Positions 27,101 through 34,651 of a stretch of 64,000 nt of DNA are shown in pieces. The position numbers and the translations under genes are program-made. Within the stretch, counting starts at the first letter, position 1. Every line of letters starts with the position of its first letter. Below the pieces are notes generated by a model. That model was not told the origin of the DNA and did not search any database. It saw only the letters and a program-made list of their open reading frames with translations. The stretch spans positions 5,766,001 through 5,830,000 of the forward strand of contig NZ_CP070619.1 of assembly GCF_017068395.1 (NCBI RefSeq). Direction: 5' to 3'. The DNA comes from Rhodococcus pseudokoreensis (GTDB lineage Bacteria; Actinomycetota; Actinomycetes; Mycobacteriales; Mycobacteriaceae).

Positions 27101-27393
27101 GTGAGTCCGGCGGCGGCGCAGGCGCGGGCGAAATCGGCGTTCTCGCTGAGGAACCCGTAACCGGGATGCACCGCCGTCGCACCGAACTCGGCGGCCGCGT
27201 CGAGGAGGGCGCGAGCGTCCAGGTACGCGGACGGTCCCGAGCCGCGCAGCGCGACCGCGTCGGTCGCCGCGCGCACGTGGGGGCTGTCCGCGTCGTCCTC
27301 CGCGTAGACGGCGACGGTGTCGACCGACATCTCCTCGGCCGAGCGGATGATGCGCAGCGCGATCTCGCCGCGATTGGCGACCAGCAGGGTCAC
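24172..27393 (-). CDS. Single-chain acyl-CoA carboxylase (biotin carboxylase-BCCP-carboxyltransferase)
   Basis: A 1073-residue fused carboxylase. The biotin carboxylase part (1 to about 440) begins TLLVANRGEIALRIIRSAEE and has the ATP-grasp loop AGGGGRGIRAV and EVNPRIQVEHTVTEE. The biotinyl domain has EAMKMQ with Lys521. The carboxyltransferase half (about 570-1073) ends the chain. Size and order match the single-chain long-chain acyl-CoA carboxylases described in mycobacteria rather than two-subunit AccA/AccD enzymes. The GTG start overlaps the synthetase stop (GTGA), so activation and carboxylation of an acyl chain are coupled. Which chain lengths are used is not visible. Confidence 0.9.
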   Translation of the reverse strand: MTLLVANRGEIALRIIRSAEEMSVDTVAVYAEDDADSPHVRAATDAVALRGSGPSAYLDARALLDAAAEFGATAVHPGYGFLSENADFARACAAAGLTFVGPSPEVLDIFGDKSSAREAAVAAKVPVLAATNGPTDLDGVRAFFAEQPRGIMIKALAGGGGRGIRAVRSADRIEEAYRACASEAELGFGNPAVFAEALLEGARHIEVQVVAAPQAGVTRALAVGDRDCSVQRRHQKLVEIAPAQGLDPGLRSELHEAAARLCASVGYRGLATVEFLVSPDGFVFLEVNPRIQVEHTVTEEVTGIDLVAVQIDIARGADFRDLALPDGVGAVGLDTSGTPALARGIAVQSRVNMETMRPDGQAVPAAGTLSVFSPPTGPGVRVDTYGRPGLSPSPRYDSLLAKVIVHARGQSFSAAARKADAALAEFVVEGVPTNIGFLRAILTDPGFADGLVGTDYLAERMGVLVDAAHVHHPAEVASDTLELRAGEDVLRAHMAGTVVESAAEGAAVTPGAQLVVLEAMKMQHVLVAPTGTVVERNLVSPGQTVNAGDPLVVIRRTGSEAGDVADSGVDLDRERADLAEIRQRHEYTLDAARPAAIAKRANLGRRSARANIEDLVDPGSFVEYGPLVLAAQRSRRSEQDLIENTPADGLIAGLAAINGDVFGPQNAQAVVLSYDYTVLAGTQGMRNHAKTDRVIELAGHKQVPVVLFAEGGGGRPGDTDAGPAAGLDLNTFRSLAALNGKVPLVSVVSGRCFAGNAALAGVCDVLIATPDANIGMGGPAMVEGGGLGVYRPEDIGPVDVQRRNGVIDLLARDEAHAVELAKTYLSYFQGVLPDWEAPDERLARHVVPENRLRAYDVRSAVDAIADVGSVLELRRDHGVGIVTALIRVEGAPYGLVANSSHHLGGAIDAVAADKMAHFLELCESFGLPVVSLCDTPGFMVGPDSEKEATVRRFGKLFITGAQMTVPYGTVILRKGYGLGAMAMAGGSFHASEFTVAWPTGEIGAMGLEGAVRLGFRKELEALGDPAERDAAFTQLVDAAYQHGKALNAATIFELDDVIDPADTRAWIVRLRRP

Positions 27394-29099
27394 TTGTACT
27401 CCTCGGCCAGGGCGAACAGGTCGGCCTTGCGGACCTTCCCCGTCGCCGTCATGGGTAGTGCGTCGAGTACCTCGACGGTGGGCACCTTGTAGGTCGCCAT
27501 GTTCCGGGCGGCCCACTCCCGCAGTTCCTCACCCGACACCTGACGGTCGGGCAGGAGCTGGACGAACGCGAACGGCACCTGCCCCTTGCCCGGATCGGGT
27601 TTCGGGACGACCGCGGCCGACTGAATCGCCGGATGCAGCATGAGCAGTGCCTCCACCTCCGAGGGGAACACGCTCATCCCGTTGGTCTTGATCATCTCCT
27701 TGTTGCGGGCCAGATAGTGCAGTGCGCCTTTGTCGTTCAGCTTGCCGACGTCACCGGTGTGGAGCCATCCGCCGCGGAGTGCGTCGGCGGTGGCGTCGGG
27801 TTTGCCGTAGTAGCCGGTGAGCAGTGACGGACTGCGGACGATGATCTGCCCGGGCTGCCCCACCGGCACCGGAGCCCCGGCCTCGTCGACGACCAGCACG
27901 TCGGTGCCCGGAACCGGCAGCCCGCAGAAGACGGGTTCGCTGAGCAGATCCTCGTCGTCGGTCTGGAAGCCGAGCGTGATGGTGTCGGCGGTGTGCGTCT
28001 CCGTCATGCCGTAACTGGCTTCCCGGAGCACGTGCCCGGTCGCGTCGCGCCATCGGCCGCGGATCTCGGGGTCGAGTTTGAGCACGAACGACACGGCCAT
28101 CGCGTTGCCGAGGGTGGAGAAGTTTCGCTCGGCGAAACCCGGCAGGTCCATCAGTTCGACGTAGTTGTCGACGGTGCCGACCATCGACGTCACACCGCGG
28201 CGCTCGACGAGGGTCGCCGCGGCGTCCGGGTCCCATCGGGTGAGCAGGACGACGGTGCCGCCGTTGATCAGCGGATCGAGGATGCCGAAGTCCTCGCCGG
28301 CGATCCAGAAGACGGGCAGGAACCCGAGGACGACCGGGGGAGCCTCGCCCACCTGCCTGCCCCCGGCCAGTGTCGCGGTGGCGGCGGTGTACACCATGTG
28401 TGCCTGAGTGTGTTTGCAGCCCTTCGGCATCCCGGTGGTGCCGCCGGTGTAGTTCAGCGCCGCGAGCGCGTCGGGATCCATCGGGATCGGATCGGCGCGA
28501 GGCGATTCCATGATCCCCGCCCAGTCGGTGGGCCCGGACGCGGTGGGGAACGGCGGTGTGACGCAGGGTTCGGCGGGCAGCAGGTCCGACAGGGCCGTGA
28601 CCGCGACGTGCCGCAGCGCCGACTCGCCGCGCACGGATTCGACCATGTCCGCGAACGAATCCTGGGTCAGCAGAATCTCCACGCCGGCGTCACCGAGTTC
28701 GTAGGCGAGTTCGTGCTCACGGAACAACGGGTTGATCGGGACGTGGACCGCACCGATCTTCAGGATCCCCAGCATCGCGATGTGGAATTGAGGGCAGTTG
28801 GCCAGGTGGACGCCGATGCGGTCGCCTGCCGACGCGCCCCGCTGCCGCAGCCAGCCGGCGAAGCGGTCCGACAGTTCGTCGAGTTCGGCATAGGTGATGT
28901 CGCGGCCGTAGAAGTCGATCGCGACGGTGTGCGGTCGCTGCATCGCCCAGTGCCGCAGATAGTCGATCACGGTGCGGCCCTCGATCGGGTACTCGACGGA
29001 CCGCGGAACCTCCGGTGGCCACGCGGCGTCCTGGAGTTCGCGTATCTCGGCGAGGGCCGATTCCAGTGCCGTGGGGTCACTCGAAGGCGAAGTGGGCAT
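27390..29099 (-). CDS. Acyl-CoA synthetase (AMP-forming)
   Basis: A 569-residue adenylate-forming ligase that joins a carboxylic acid to CoA. Motifs in order: the P-loop YTGGTTGMPKGCKH, SYGMTETHTAD, GWLHTGDVGKL, and the C-terminal lysine segment MTATGKVRKADLF. Length is normal for medium/long-chain ligases. It lies 33 bp after the TetR gene and overlaps the single-chain carboxylase start, forming a unit with both. The acid is likely a fatty or side-chain acid, perhaps first hydroxylated by the P450 encoded upstream; this is inference. Confidence 0.9.
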   Translation of the reverse strand: MPTSPSSDPTALESALAEIRELQDAAWPPEVPRSVEYPIEGRTVIDYLRHWAMQRPHTVAIDFYGRDITYAELDELSDRFAGWLRQRGASAGDRIGVHLANCPQFHIAMLGILKIGAVHVPINPLFREHELAYELGDAGVEILLTQDSFADMVESVRGESALRHVAVTALSDLLPAEPCVTPPFPTASGPTDWAGIMESPRADPIPMDPDALAALNYTGGTTGMPKGCKHTQAHMVYTAATATLAGGRQVGEAPPVVLGFLPVFWIAGEDFGILDPLINGGTVVLLTRWDPDAAATLVERRGVTSMVGTVDNYVELMDLPGFAERNFSTLGNAMAVSFVLKLDPEIRGRWRDATGHVLREASYGMTETHTADTITLGFQTDDEDLLSEPVFCGLPVPGTDVLVVDEAGAPVPVGQPGQIIVRSPSLLTGYYGKPDATADALRGGWLHTGDVGKLNDKGALHYLARNKEMIKTNGMSVFPSEVEALLMLHPAIQSAAVVPKPDPGKGQVPFAFVQLLPDRQVSGEELREWAARNMATYKVPTVEVLDALPMTATGKVRKADLFALAEEYK

Positions 29100-29132
29100 A
29101 CCGAACTCCCGATTCTGTGCGGATTGTCCTTG

Positions 29133-29753
29133 CTAGGCGAAGCCGATGAGTCTTTCGGAGATGGCGGTCAGGTCGGAGGTGTACCGGCGCTGTTCGCGGG
29201 AACTCGCGTCAACCAGGCGGGCCGCGCCCGCGAGTTGGGCGTCGGCGAGGGTCTGCGCGATGCGGGCGGGTGGCGCGCACGGCGTGACATCGCAGGTGGC
29301 GTTGATGCGCTCGATGAACCGGGTGTAGCGGCGGATGAGCCGCGTCTGCACGGTGGCCCAGCTTCGACCGACCTCGGGGTCGAGCCCGGCGCGGTGCCTG
29401 ATCAGTTCGAGGACTCGTCCGTTGGTGTAGACGGCCTCGACGAAGGCTTTCGTGGTGGTGCGCAGCACCTCTCGTAAGTCCTCGCTCGCCGGTCCTTCGA
29501 CGTGCTGCGATTCGAGGAACTCCTCGCAGACATCGGCCGCGACGGCGTGGAACACCTCGTCCTTCGAGGAGAAGTACGCGTAGAACGTCGCCCGCGACAC
29601 TTCCGCCCGGGTAGTGATCACCTCGACGGTGGTCCGGTCGTACCCGAGTTCGGCGAAGCAGGCGCTCGCGGCGCGGAGGAGTTCGCGGCGGCGGGGACCG
29701 TCGTTGTCCTTACGCGCCGACCGAGCCCGCTGCTGAGCCTCGCTTGTGGTCAC
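29133..29753 (-). CDS. TetR-family regulator, probably leaderless
   Basis: A 206-residue TetR protein. The DNA-binding part reads RRRELLRAASACFAELGYDR, then TTVEVITTRAEVSRATFYAYF, followed by an all-helical ligand domain. The GTG at 29753 lies about 7 bases after a CATACT -10 box, so the message may start at the start codon with no leader; GTG 29759 is the alternative. It sits between the P450 and the acyl-CoA synthetase on the same strand. A strong palindrome covers its promoter, implying autorepression and control of the synthetase-carboxylase pair by an acyl-CoA or acid ligand. Confidence 0.88.
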   Translation of the reverse strand: MTTSEAQQRARSARKDNDGPRRRELLRAASACFAELGYDRTTVEVITTRAEVSRATFYAYFSSKDEVFHAVAADVCEEFLESQHVEGPASEDLREVLRTTTKAFVEAVYTNGRVLELIRHRAGLDPEVGRSWATVQTRLIRRYTRFIERINATCDVTPCAPPARIAQTLADAQLAGAARLVDASSREQRRYTSDLTAISERLIGFA

Positions 29754-29767
29754 GGTCACAGTATGGA

Positions 29768-29789
29768 TTGATATTGACGTCAATGTCAA
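29768..29789 (-). promoter_or_regulatory. TetR operator overlapping the TetR/synthetase promoter
   Basis: A 22-bp near-perfect palindrome (20 of 22 positions symmetric) centred on ATTGACGTCAAT at 29773-29784. On the minus strand it contains a TTGACA -35 box, with CATACT 18 bases further on. It also touches the last codons of the P450 gene. The position means the bound regulator would cover the -35 region and spacer. Confidence 0.75.
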
Positions 29790-31024
29790 TCGCGGCTGCT
29801 CGACATCCCGATGCGCAGGGGGAGTGCGCTGTGGCGGCGCACGAGCAGGCTGGGGAGCCAACGTGTCTCGGCGTCGTCGGCGAGGGAGAAGTGGTCTGTG
29901 CGCGCGAGCAGTGTGGTGGTGGCGGCGAGCGCCTCCATGCGGGCGAGCGCCGATCCCACGCAGAAGTGGACACCCTTGCCGAACGCGAGATGGGAGCGGA
30001 TGTGCGGCCGGTCGAGCACGATCTCGTCCGGCCTCTCGAACGCGGCCGGATCCCGGTTGGCCGCGCCCCACAGCAGGAGCAGGTGGCTGCCTGCGGGCAG
30101 GTCGACGCCGCCGAGGGTGGTGTCGGCGACCACGTGCCGGTGATGCCCGCGGAACGGGGATTCGAGTCGCAGCGCCTCGTCGAGGAACGCGTCGACGAGC
30201 GCGGGCTCCTGCCGGAGCCGGGTCTGCACCCCGGGATGGGTGGCCAGGAGGCGGGCGGCGTTCGCGATCAGGCCCGCGGTCGATTCTCCGCCGGCGCCGA
30301 CGAGCTGGAGCAGGACCAGTGTCGCCACGTCCTCGGACAGCTCCCCGGCATTGCAGGCGTGTGCGAGTACGCCCAGGAGATCCTCCGAGGGATGTGACCG
30401 TGCCCGTTCGAGTTCGGCCCGCAGGTACGCGGCCAGTTCGGTCACGGAGACCACCAGCCGGCCGAGGCGACCCGCGTCGACGATCCCGCCCAGCATCTCC
30501 GTGCTGTCGTAGGCCCAGGCGAGCAGCCGGGGGACGTCCTGCTCGGGCAGCCCGATGAGGTGTGTCACCATCGTCAGTGGCAGGCGGTCGGCCATCTCGG
30601 CCGCCCAGTCGATCCGCCCGTCCCGCAGCCCCTCGTCCCACAAGGTGTCGACGAGCGACTGCACGGTGGGCGTGAGCGCGCGGATGCGGCGACCGAGGGT
30701 GGGCAGCACGAGCTTGCGATGGTGCAGGTGCGTCGGCTCGTCGGCGGTGGCCAGCACGTGAATCGCCTGACCGTCGCCGTTCATGTCGAACGTCGTGGGC
30801 GGTCCCGCCGGTTGCTGCACCAGCACGCCGGTGAGGTGCGAGGAGAAGTCGTCGGTGCGGCTCGCGGCCTCGGCCACGAGGTCCCACGTGGACACGAGGA
30901 AGAAGTCGGTGCCCGCGACGCGATGGACGGGGGAGTGCTCGCGGAGAATCCGGTACAGCTCGTTCGGGTCGTCGAGGTGGGCCGGCTCGAAGATGTCGAT
31001 TCCGTCGGTCGGCGAGTGGGCCAT
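29786..31024 (-). CDS. Cytochrome P450
   Basis: A 412-residue bacterial class I-type P450. The I-helix oxygen motif is VGAGGESTAG, the ExxR is EALRLES, and the haem-binding loop is FGKGVHFCVG with Cys355 as ligand. It needs a ferredoxin and reductase from elsewhere; none is adjacent. ATG 31024 has GGAG six bases upstream; longer in-frame starts are less likely. It leads a minus-strand group with the TetR, acyl-CoA synthetase and carboxylase genes, so hydroxylation of a lipid-like acid before CoA activation is plausible. Confidence 0.92.
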   Translation of the reverse strand: MAHSPTDGIDIFEPAHLDDPNELYRILREHSPVHRVAGTDFFLVSTWDLVAEAASRTDDFSSHLTGVLVQQPAGPPTTFDMNGDGQAIHVLATADEPTHLHHRKLVLPTLGRRIRALTPTVQSLVDTLWDEGLRDGRIDWAAEMADRLPLTMVTHLIGLPEQDVPRLLAWAYDSTEMLGGIVDAGRLGRLVVSVTELAAYLRAELERARSHPSEDLLGVLAHACNAGELSEDVATLVLLQLVGAGGESTAGLIANAARLLATHPGVQTRLRQEPALVDAFLDEALRLESPFRGHHRHVVADTTLGGVDLPAGSHLLLLWGAANRDPAAFERPDEIVLDRPHIRSHLAFGKGVHFCVGSALARMEALAATTTLLARTDHFSLADDAETRWLPSLLVRRHSALPLRIGMSSSRD

Positions 31025-31228
31025 CGAGGACTCCTTGTCGGCGAGAACGTGTTGCACATCACCACAGTTCGCGTCGGAGTCCAGTGCTGTCAAGGGCGGC
31101 CGGCGAGGTGAGATTCTGCTGATCAGAGCGGCGTTCGCGCGGTGTCTCAGTGCGTGATGATGCGGGTTAGTCGATGCTGATCACGAACCCGCAATCGAGA
31201 AACGTGTTCTAAAATTAGCAGAGTAACC

Positions 31229-31243
31229 GTCTCATGGTGAGAC
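31229..31243 (+). promoter_or_regulatory. Operator upstream of the second TetR gene
   Basis: GTCTCA-TGG-TGAGAC is a perfect 6-bp inverted repeat with a 3-bp spacer. It lies 14 bases downstream of a TAAAAT -10-like box (31210-31215) and 29 bases before the TetR GTG start. The 248-bp region also serves the divergent P450 gene. Confidence 0.6.
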
Positions 31244-31272
31244 AAAATAACGAGTACGTTTCCGGAGGTGCC

Positions 31273-31839
31273 GTGGACACGGAGCAGGCGGACTGGTTGA
31301 CCGGAGGCAGTCGGCGGGTGCTCGCGGTCGAGAGGATTCACGCCGCCGCCGCCGACCTCATGCGCGAACAGGGCATCGACGGGGTGAGCGTGGACGAGGT
31401 CGCGGCGCGCGCCGGGTGCTCACGCGCCACGCTCTACCGGTACGCCGGGGGCAAGCGCACGCTCGTCGCGGCCGTGATGTCGCGTGCCGCCGATGCCGTG
31501 GCCGACCACGTCGAGCAGGCGCTGGAACCGTTCGAGGACTCGGAGCGGATCGTGGAGGCGATTCTCGCCTCGCTGGTGGCGATCCGCGCGGAGCCGGCCC
31601 TGGTGCGGTGGTTCACCGGGGCGCATCCGAGGAGCACGGACGAGTACCTGGCCCGCGCACCCGAACTCGGCCGGGTGGCGATCTCGCTCACCCGCATCGC
31701 GCCCGACGAGGAGGCCGCGGGATGGATCGTGCGGGTCGTCCTGGCCCTGTTGACGTGGCCGCTGCCCGACGCGGCCGCCGAGCGTCGCACCGTCGAACGC
31801 TTCGTGGAGCCGATCTTCAGGATTCGCGCGTCGTCGTAG
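31273..31839 (+). CDS. TetR-family regulator
   Basis: A 188-residue TetR protein with helix-turn-helix GVSVDEVAARAGCSRATLYRY and a helical C-terminal domain. The GTG start has GGAGG four bases upstream; an ATG at 31234 lies inside the operator palindrome and is unlikely. It is divergent from the P450 gene and convergent with the deazaflavin-type reductase gene, overlapping it by 23 bases. Its own promoter carries a matching inverted repeat, suggesting autorepression. Target genes beyond itself are unknown. Confidence 0.87.
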   Translation: MDTEQADWLTGGSRRVLAVERIHAAAADLMREQGIDGVSVDEVAARAGCSRATLYRYAGGKRTLVAAVMSRAADAVADHVEQALEPFEDSERIVEAILASLVAIRAEPALVRWFTGAHPRSTDEYLARAPELGRVAISLTRIAPDEEAAGWIVRVVLALLTWPLPDAAAERRTVERFVEPIFRIRASS

Positions 31840-32356
31840 CCGATCGGGTGGGCTCCAGGATGAAGAGCCGGAACTCGCGTCCCCCGGACCGCCGGTGCTC
31901 CATGCGATAGCCGGGCCAGTAGTCGACGACGAATTTCCACAGGTTTTCGCGTTCTTCGCCGGTGACCATGCGGACGCGCATCCGGGACTCCCGTGCCCCG
32001 ACCTTGACGAGCGCTTCGTCCGCGGCACGCAGATTCGCCGACCACGCGGGGTGCTCGGGGCGGCCCCAGTTGGAACCGGTGACGATGTATCCGTCGCCGT
32101 ACGGAATGCACAGCAGCGCCGTCGTCCTCGGGGTGCCGCTCTTGCGTCCCGGGACCGTCACCTGCAGGGACTGCAGGCCGGCGATGCCGATGAGGCTCAC
32201 GCGGTTCCCGGTCCACGCGCGCAGGTGTGACTCGAGCCAGATGATGACCGGCGCCATCCGCATCACCCATTCCTGGGTGCCCAGCCACCGCGCGAGGACG
32301 CGGAGCGGGTTGCGGAGCGCGCGCGATCGGTCAGGGGGTGTGGGGACGGCGTTCAT
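31817..32356 (-). CDS. Nitroreductase/deazaflavin (F420)-dependent oxidoreductase family protein
   Basis: A 179-residue split-beta-barrel protein of the Ddn/DUF385 type. Its centre reads VTVPGRKSGTPRTTALLCIPYGDGYIVTGSNWGRPEHPAWSANLRA in family form, seen as GRKSG-xRxTxL followed by SNWG-xxHPAWxxNL. Members bind F420 and reduce nitro-compounds, quinones or enones. ATG 32356 gives a better distance to the GAGGGA ribosome site than the ATG at 32365. The tail overlaps the convergent TetR gene. F420 binding is inferred from family only. Confidence 0.82.
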   Translation of the reverse strand: MNAVPTPPDRSRALRNPLRVLARWLGTQEWVMRMAPVIIWLESHLRAWTGNRVSLIGIAGLQSLQVTVPGRKSGTPRTTALLCIPYGDGYIVTGSNWGRPEHPAWSANLRAADEALVKVGARESRMRVRMVTGEERENLWKFVVDYWPGYRMEHRRSGGREFRLFILEPTRSATTTRES

Positions 32357-32536
32357 AGTGGCCATCTTCCCTCAGGTGGCCGGTTCGGGCCGATCGCGAT
32401 GAGTTTTGCGGATCCCGCGGGTCTAATGGTCAGGTCCCACCGAAAAGACCTCGATTTCACGCCTTGACCCGAACAATGGTTGAGGTTGCAGGATCGGTCA
32501 GTAGCAATTCGAGCCACTCGACAGGGAGTACAGATC

Positions 32537-33004
32537 ATGTCCGACACCGGAGCCACGATTTCTGCAACCACGACCTCACGGATCAACCCGGCGACGCTCG
32601 AACTGAGCCGGCCCTGGGCGGTCGCCGCGACCGTCCTCGGAGCGCTCGTCCCGAACCTGGTCATCTGGCTGCTCGGGCTCGCCGCCGGCGGGTCGTTCGA
32701 GATGACCGATGCCGGCACGACCAGCAGCGTCGCCCCCGGAGGCGTCGTCATCCTGACGGTGGTTCCGACGTTGATCGGGATGACACTGGCCGCGCTCATC
32801 TCACTGAAATGGGTGGCGGTCATCCGGTCTGCCCAGGTGATCGGCGCGCTGCTGCCGCTGGCGACGATCGCGCTCACCGTTCAGGCCGACTTCGACACCG
32901 CCAGCACGATCGCACTGGCCGCCATGCACGTGGTGATCGCCGTGGTGATCGTCGTCGGCCTCGAAGCGATGCGGCGGCCCCTGGTCCGTCGCGCGCAGGT
33001 CTAG
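32537..33004 (+). CDS. Small four-helix membrane protein (DUF6069-like)
   Basis: A 155-residue protein with four hydrophobic segments (about residues 25-50, 68-90, 98-115 and 124-143) and charged ends, so an integral inner-membrane protein. It resembles an uncharacterised actinobacterial family of four-helix proteins; no enzymatic motif is present. GGGAG precedes the ATG by about 9 bases. Its end overlaps the convergent TetR gene by four bases. Function unknown. Confidence 0.7.
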   Translation: MSDTGATISATTTSRINPATLELSRPWAVAATVLGALVPNLVIWLLGLAAGGSFEMTDAGTTSSVAPGGVVILTVVPTLIGMTLAALISLKWVAVIRSAQVIGALLPLATIALTVQADFDTASTIALAAMHVVIAVVIVVGLEAMRRPLVRRAQV

Positions 33005-33651
33005 GGCGTGCTGTTCACCGGCACATGCGCCTCGATGGTGAGTGCGATGTGCTCGACGATCCGCTTCTGCGAGATCTTCGGGCTGCCGGTGAGCCAGCGC
33101 TGATACAGGAAGGCGATGGCCCCGAACAGGGCAATCGCGTTCAGCTGGGTGTTGACGGCGTCGCGGGGTGTGCCGTCGGCACCCAGCATTTTCAGTGCCG
33201 CGGCCATCGGGGTGGTGAACTCGGCGACCAGCTGTTCGCCGCGCTGCGCCAGTTCCGGCACGGACTGCGACTCGACGAACATGATGCGTCCCCGCCGCCG
33301 GTCCTCGGCGATGTAGCCGGTGAACGCCTTCACGACGTGGCGGACGAGCCGGCCCGGATCGTCCGGGGCCGTCTCGAGCGCCCCGAGCAGGGTGTCCCTC
33401 GCGCCCAGGACGACGTGGTCGAGGAGGGCGACGAGTAGCGCCTCCCGGTTGTCGAAACTCTCGTAGAAGTAGCGCTCGGTGAGGCTCGCCTGACGGCAGG
33501 TCGCCCGCATCGTCGTGGCCGCCGTGCCCTCGGTGCCCATGATCTGGAGGCCGGCCTCGATCAGGGCCGCGCGCCTCGCCGCGCGGCGGTCGTCGGGCTC
33601 CTGGCCACGCCATCTGCGCGGCGCTCCACGAGGGTTGTCGCTGTCGCTCAT
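33001..33651 (-). CDS. TetR-family regulator of the MpaB-like gene
   Basis: A 216-residue TetR regulator: arginine-rich N-terminus, helix-turn-helix around TMRATCRQASLTERYFYESF, and a C-terminal ligand domain with YQRWLTGSPKIS. It is divergent from the MpaB-family gene across 127 bp containing a perfect 28-bp palindrome, so it very probably represses both itself and that gene. Confidence 0.9.
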   Translation of the reverse strand: MSDSDNPRGAPRRWRGQEPDDRRAARRAALIEAGLQIMGTEGTAATTMRATCRQASLTERYFYESFDNREALLVALLDHVVLGARDTLLGALETAPDDPGRLVRHVVKAFTGYIAEDRRRGRIMFVESQSVPELAQRGEQLVAEFTTPMAAALKMLGADGTPRDAVNTQLNAIALFGAIAFLYQRWLTGSPKISQKRIVEHIALTIEAHVPVNSTP

Positions 33652-33702
33652 TCCGTCATCGTCTCACCGATCCCGGTGTCGATCGGGGTGCCCTCGCGCC
33701 CA

Positions 33703-33730
33703 ACTGTTGACATCATGTGATGTCAACAGT
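33703..33730. promoter_or_regulatory. Perfect TetR operator (13-bp arms, 2-bp spacer)
   Basis: ACTGTTGACATCA, spacer TG, TGATGTCAACAGT: both arms match completely. It lies between the divergent TetR and MpaB-like genes and includes a TTGACA on each strand, so a bound repressor would cover both -35 boxes. Confidence 0.85.
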
Positions 33731-33778
33731 CATCCTGAATGCAACACGTTCCACACCTCGCGGCATCAGGAGATCGCC

Positions 33779-34651
33779 ATGACCACCACCGAGCTTCCGC
33801 CCCAACGTCGTTCGACTGCGCCTGCCCTCGGGCCCGACTCGCTGACGTGGCACCGGTTCGGCGACTGGCGAACCGCGCTGCTCATCTCGTGGTCGGGCAC
33901 GCTGCAGGTGATGCATCCCGTCATCGACACCGCCCTCGTGCAGCACTCGACCGTCTTCGACAACGAACTCGCCCGGCTCGCCCGTTCCGCGGGGCCGATC
34001 ATCCGGGCGCTCTACGATCCGACGGGCGCGGAGGCCCAGATGATCCGCGACATGCACAAGGACATCAAGGGCACCACGGACGACGGACGGCGGTACCACG
34101 CGCTGAACCCGGGGCCGTATTTCTGGGCACACGCCACGTTCCTCGGCACCCAGTACGTGGTGGCCGACTACTTCGGTGAACCGCTGACCACCGCCGAGAA
34201 GGAACAGCTGTATCAGGAGTCGAAGCAGTGGTACGCGCTCTACGGGGTGTCGGCGACCAATTTGCCCGAGACGTACGCCGATTTCGTGGACTACTGGAAC
34301 GAGATGGTCGGCACCGTCCTCGAGAAGACCGAGACGGTGCGCAGGTCGCGGCTTCTGAGTGGACTGCCGACGCCGTGTCCCGACGATCGCATCCCCGAGG
34401 TGGTGTGGCGCCTTGTCGGTCCCGCGTTCGGACGGCTGCTCGTCTGGATCGCCCGGGGAACGCTGCCTCCCGTCGCCCGCGACAAGCTCGGCTGGGAGTG
34501 GTCCGCCGCCGACGAGCGCAGGCTCCGCCGATTCGGCGCCGCCGTGCACTTCGGTTTCCGGATCCTGCCCGAGCGGTGGCGGCTGACTCCCATCGCCCGA
34601 AGAGCATGCGACGGAACGGCATCAGGGTCTCGGGCCGCCCAGGTCCGCTGA
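33779..34651 (+). CDS. MpaB/latex-clearing-protein-like oxygenase (DUF2236)
   Basis: A 290-residue alpha-helical protein of the DUF2236 family, which includes fungal MpaB and the rubber oxygenase Lcp, b-type haem oxygenases. Family landmarks are RALYDPTGAEAQMIRDMHKDIKG, the segment YHALNPGPYFWAHATF with the likely haem His, and ETYADFVDYWNEM. AGGAG precedes the ATG. It is controlled by the divergent TetR gene through the palindrome between them. The tail overlaps the convergent kinase gene by 30 bases. The substrate is unknown. Confidence 0.82.
   Translation: MTTTELPPQRRSTAPALGPDSLTWHRFGDWRTALLISWSGTLQVMHPVIDTALVQHSTVFDNELARLARSAGPIIRALYDPTGAEAQMIRDMHKDIKGTTDDGRRYHALNPGPYFWAHATFLGTQYVVADYFGEPLTTAEKEQLYQESKQWYALYGVSATNLPETYADFVDYWNEMVGTVLEKTETVRRSRLLSGLPTPCPDDRIPEVVWRLVGPAFGRLLVWIARGTLPPVARDKLGWEWSAADERRLRRFGAAVHFGFRILPERWRLTPIARRACDGTASGSRAAQVR

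Noticed and set aside
24859..27492. An 877-codon plus-strand open frame opposite the carboxylase
   Set aside because: Antisense shadow of the single-chain carboxylase; no motifs.
29760..30887. Upstream extension of the TetR frame to 584 codons
   Set aside because: The extension runs antiparallel through P450 coding DNA in another frame and lacks a ribosome site; the promoter and operator sit inside it.
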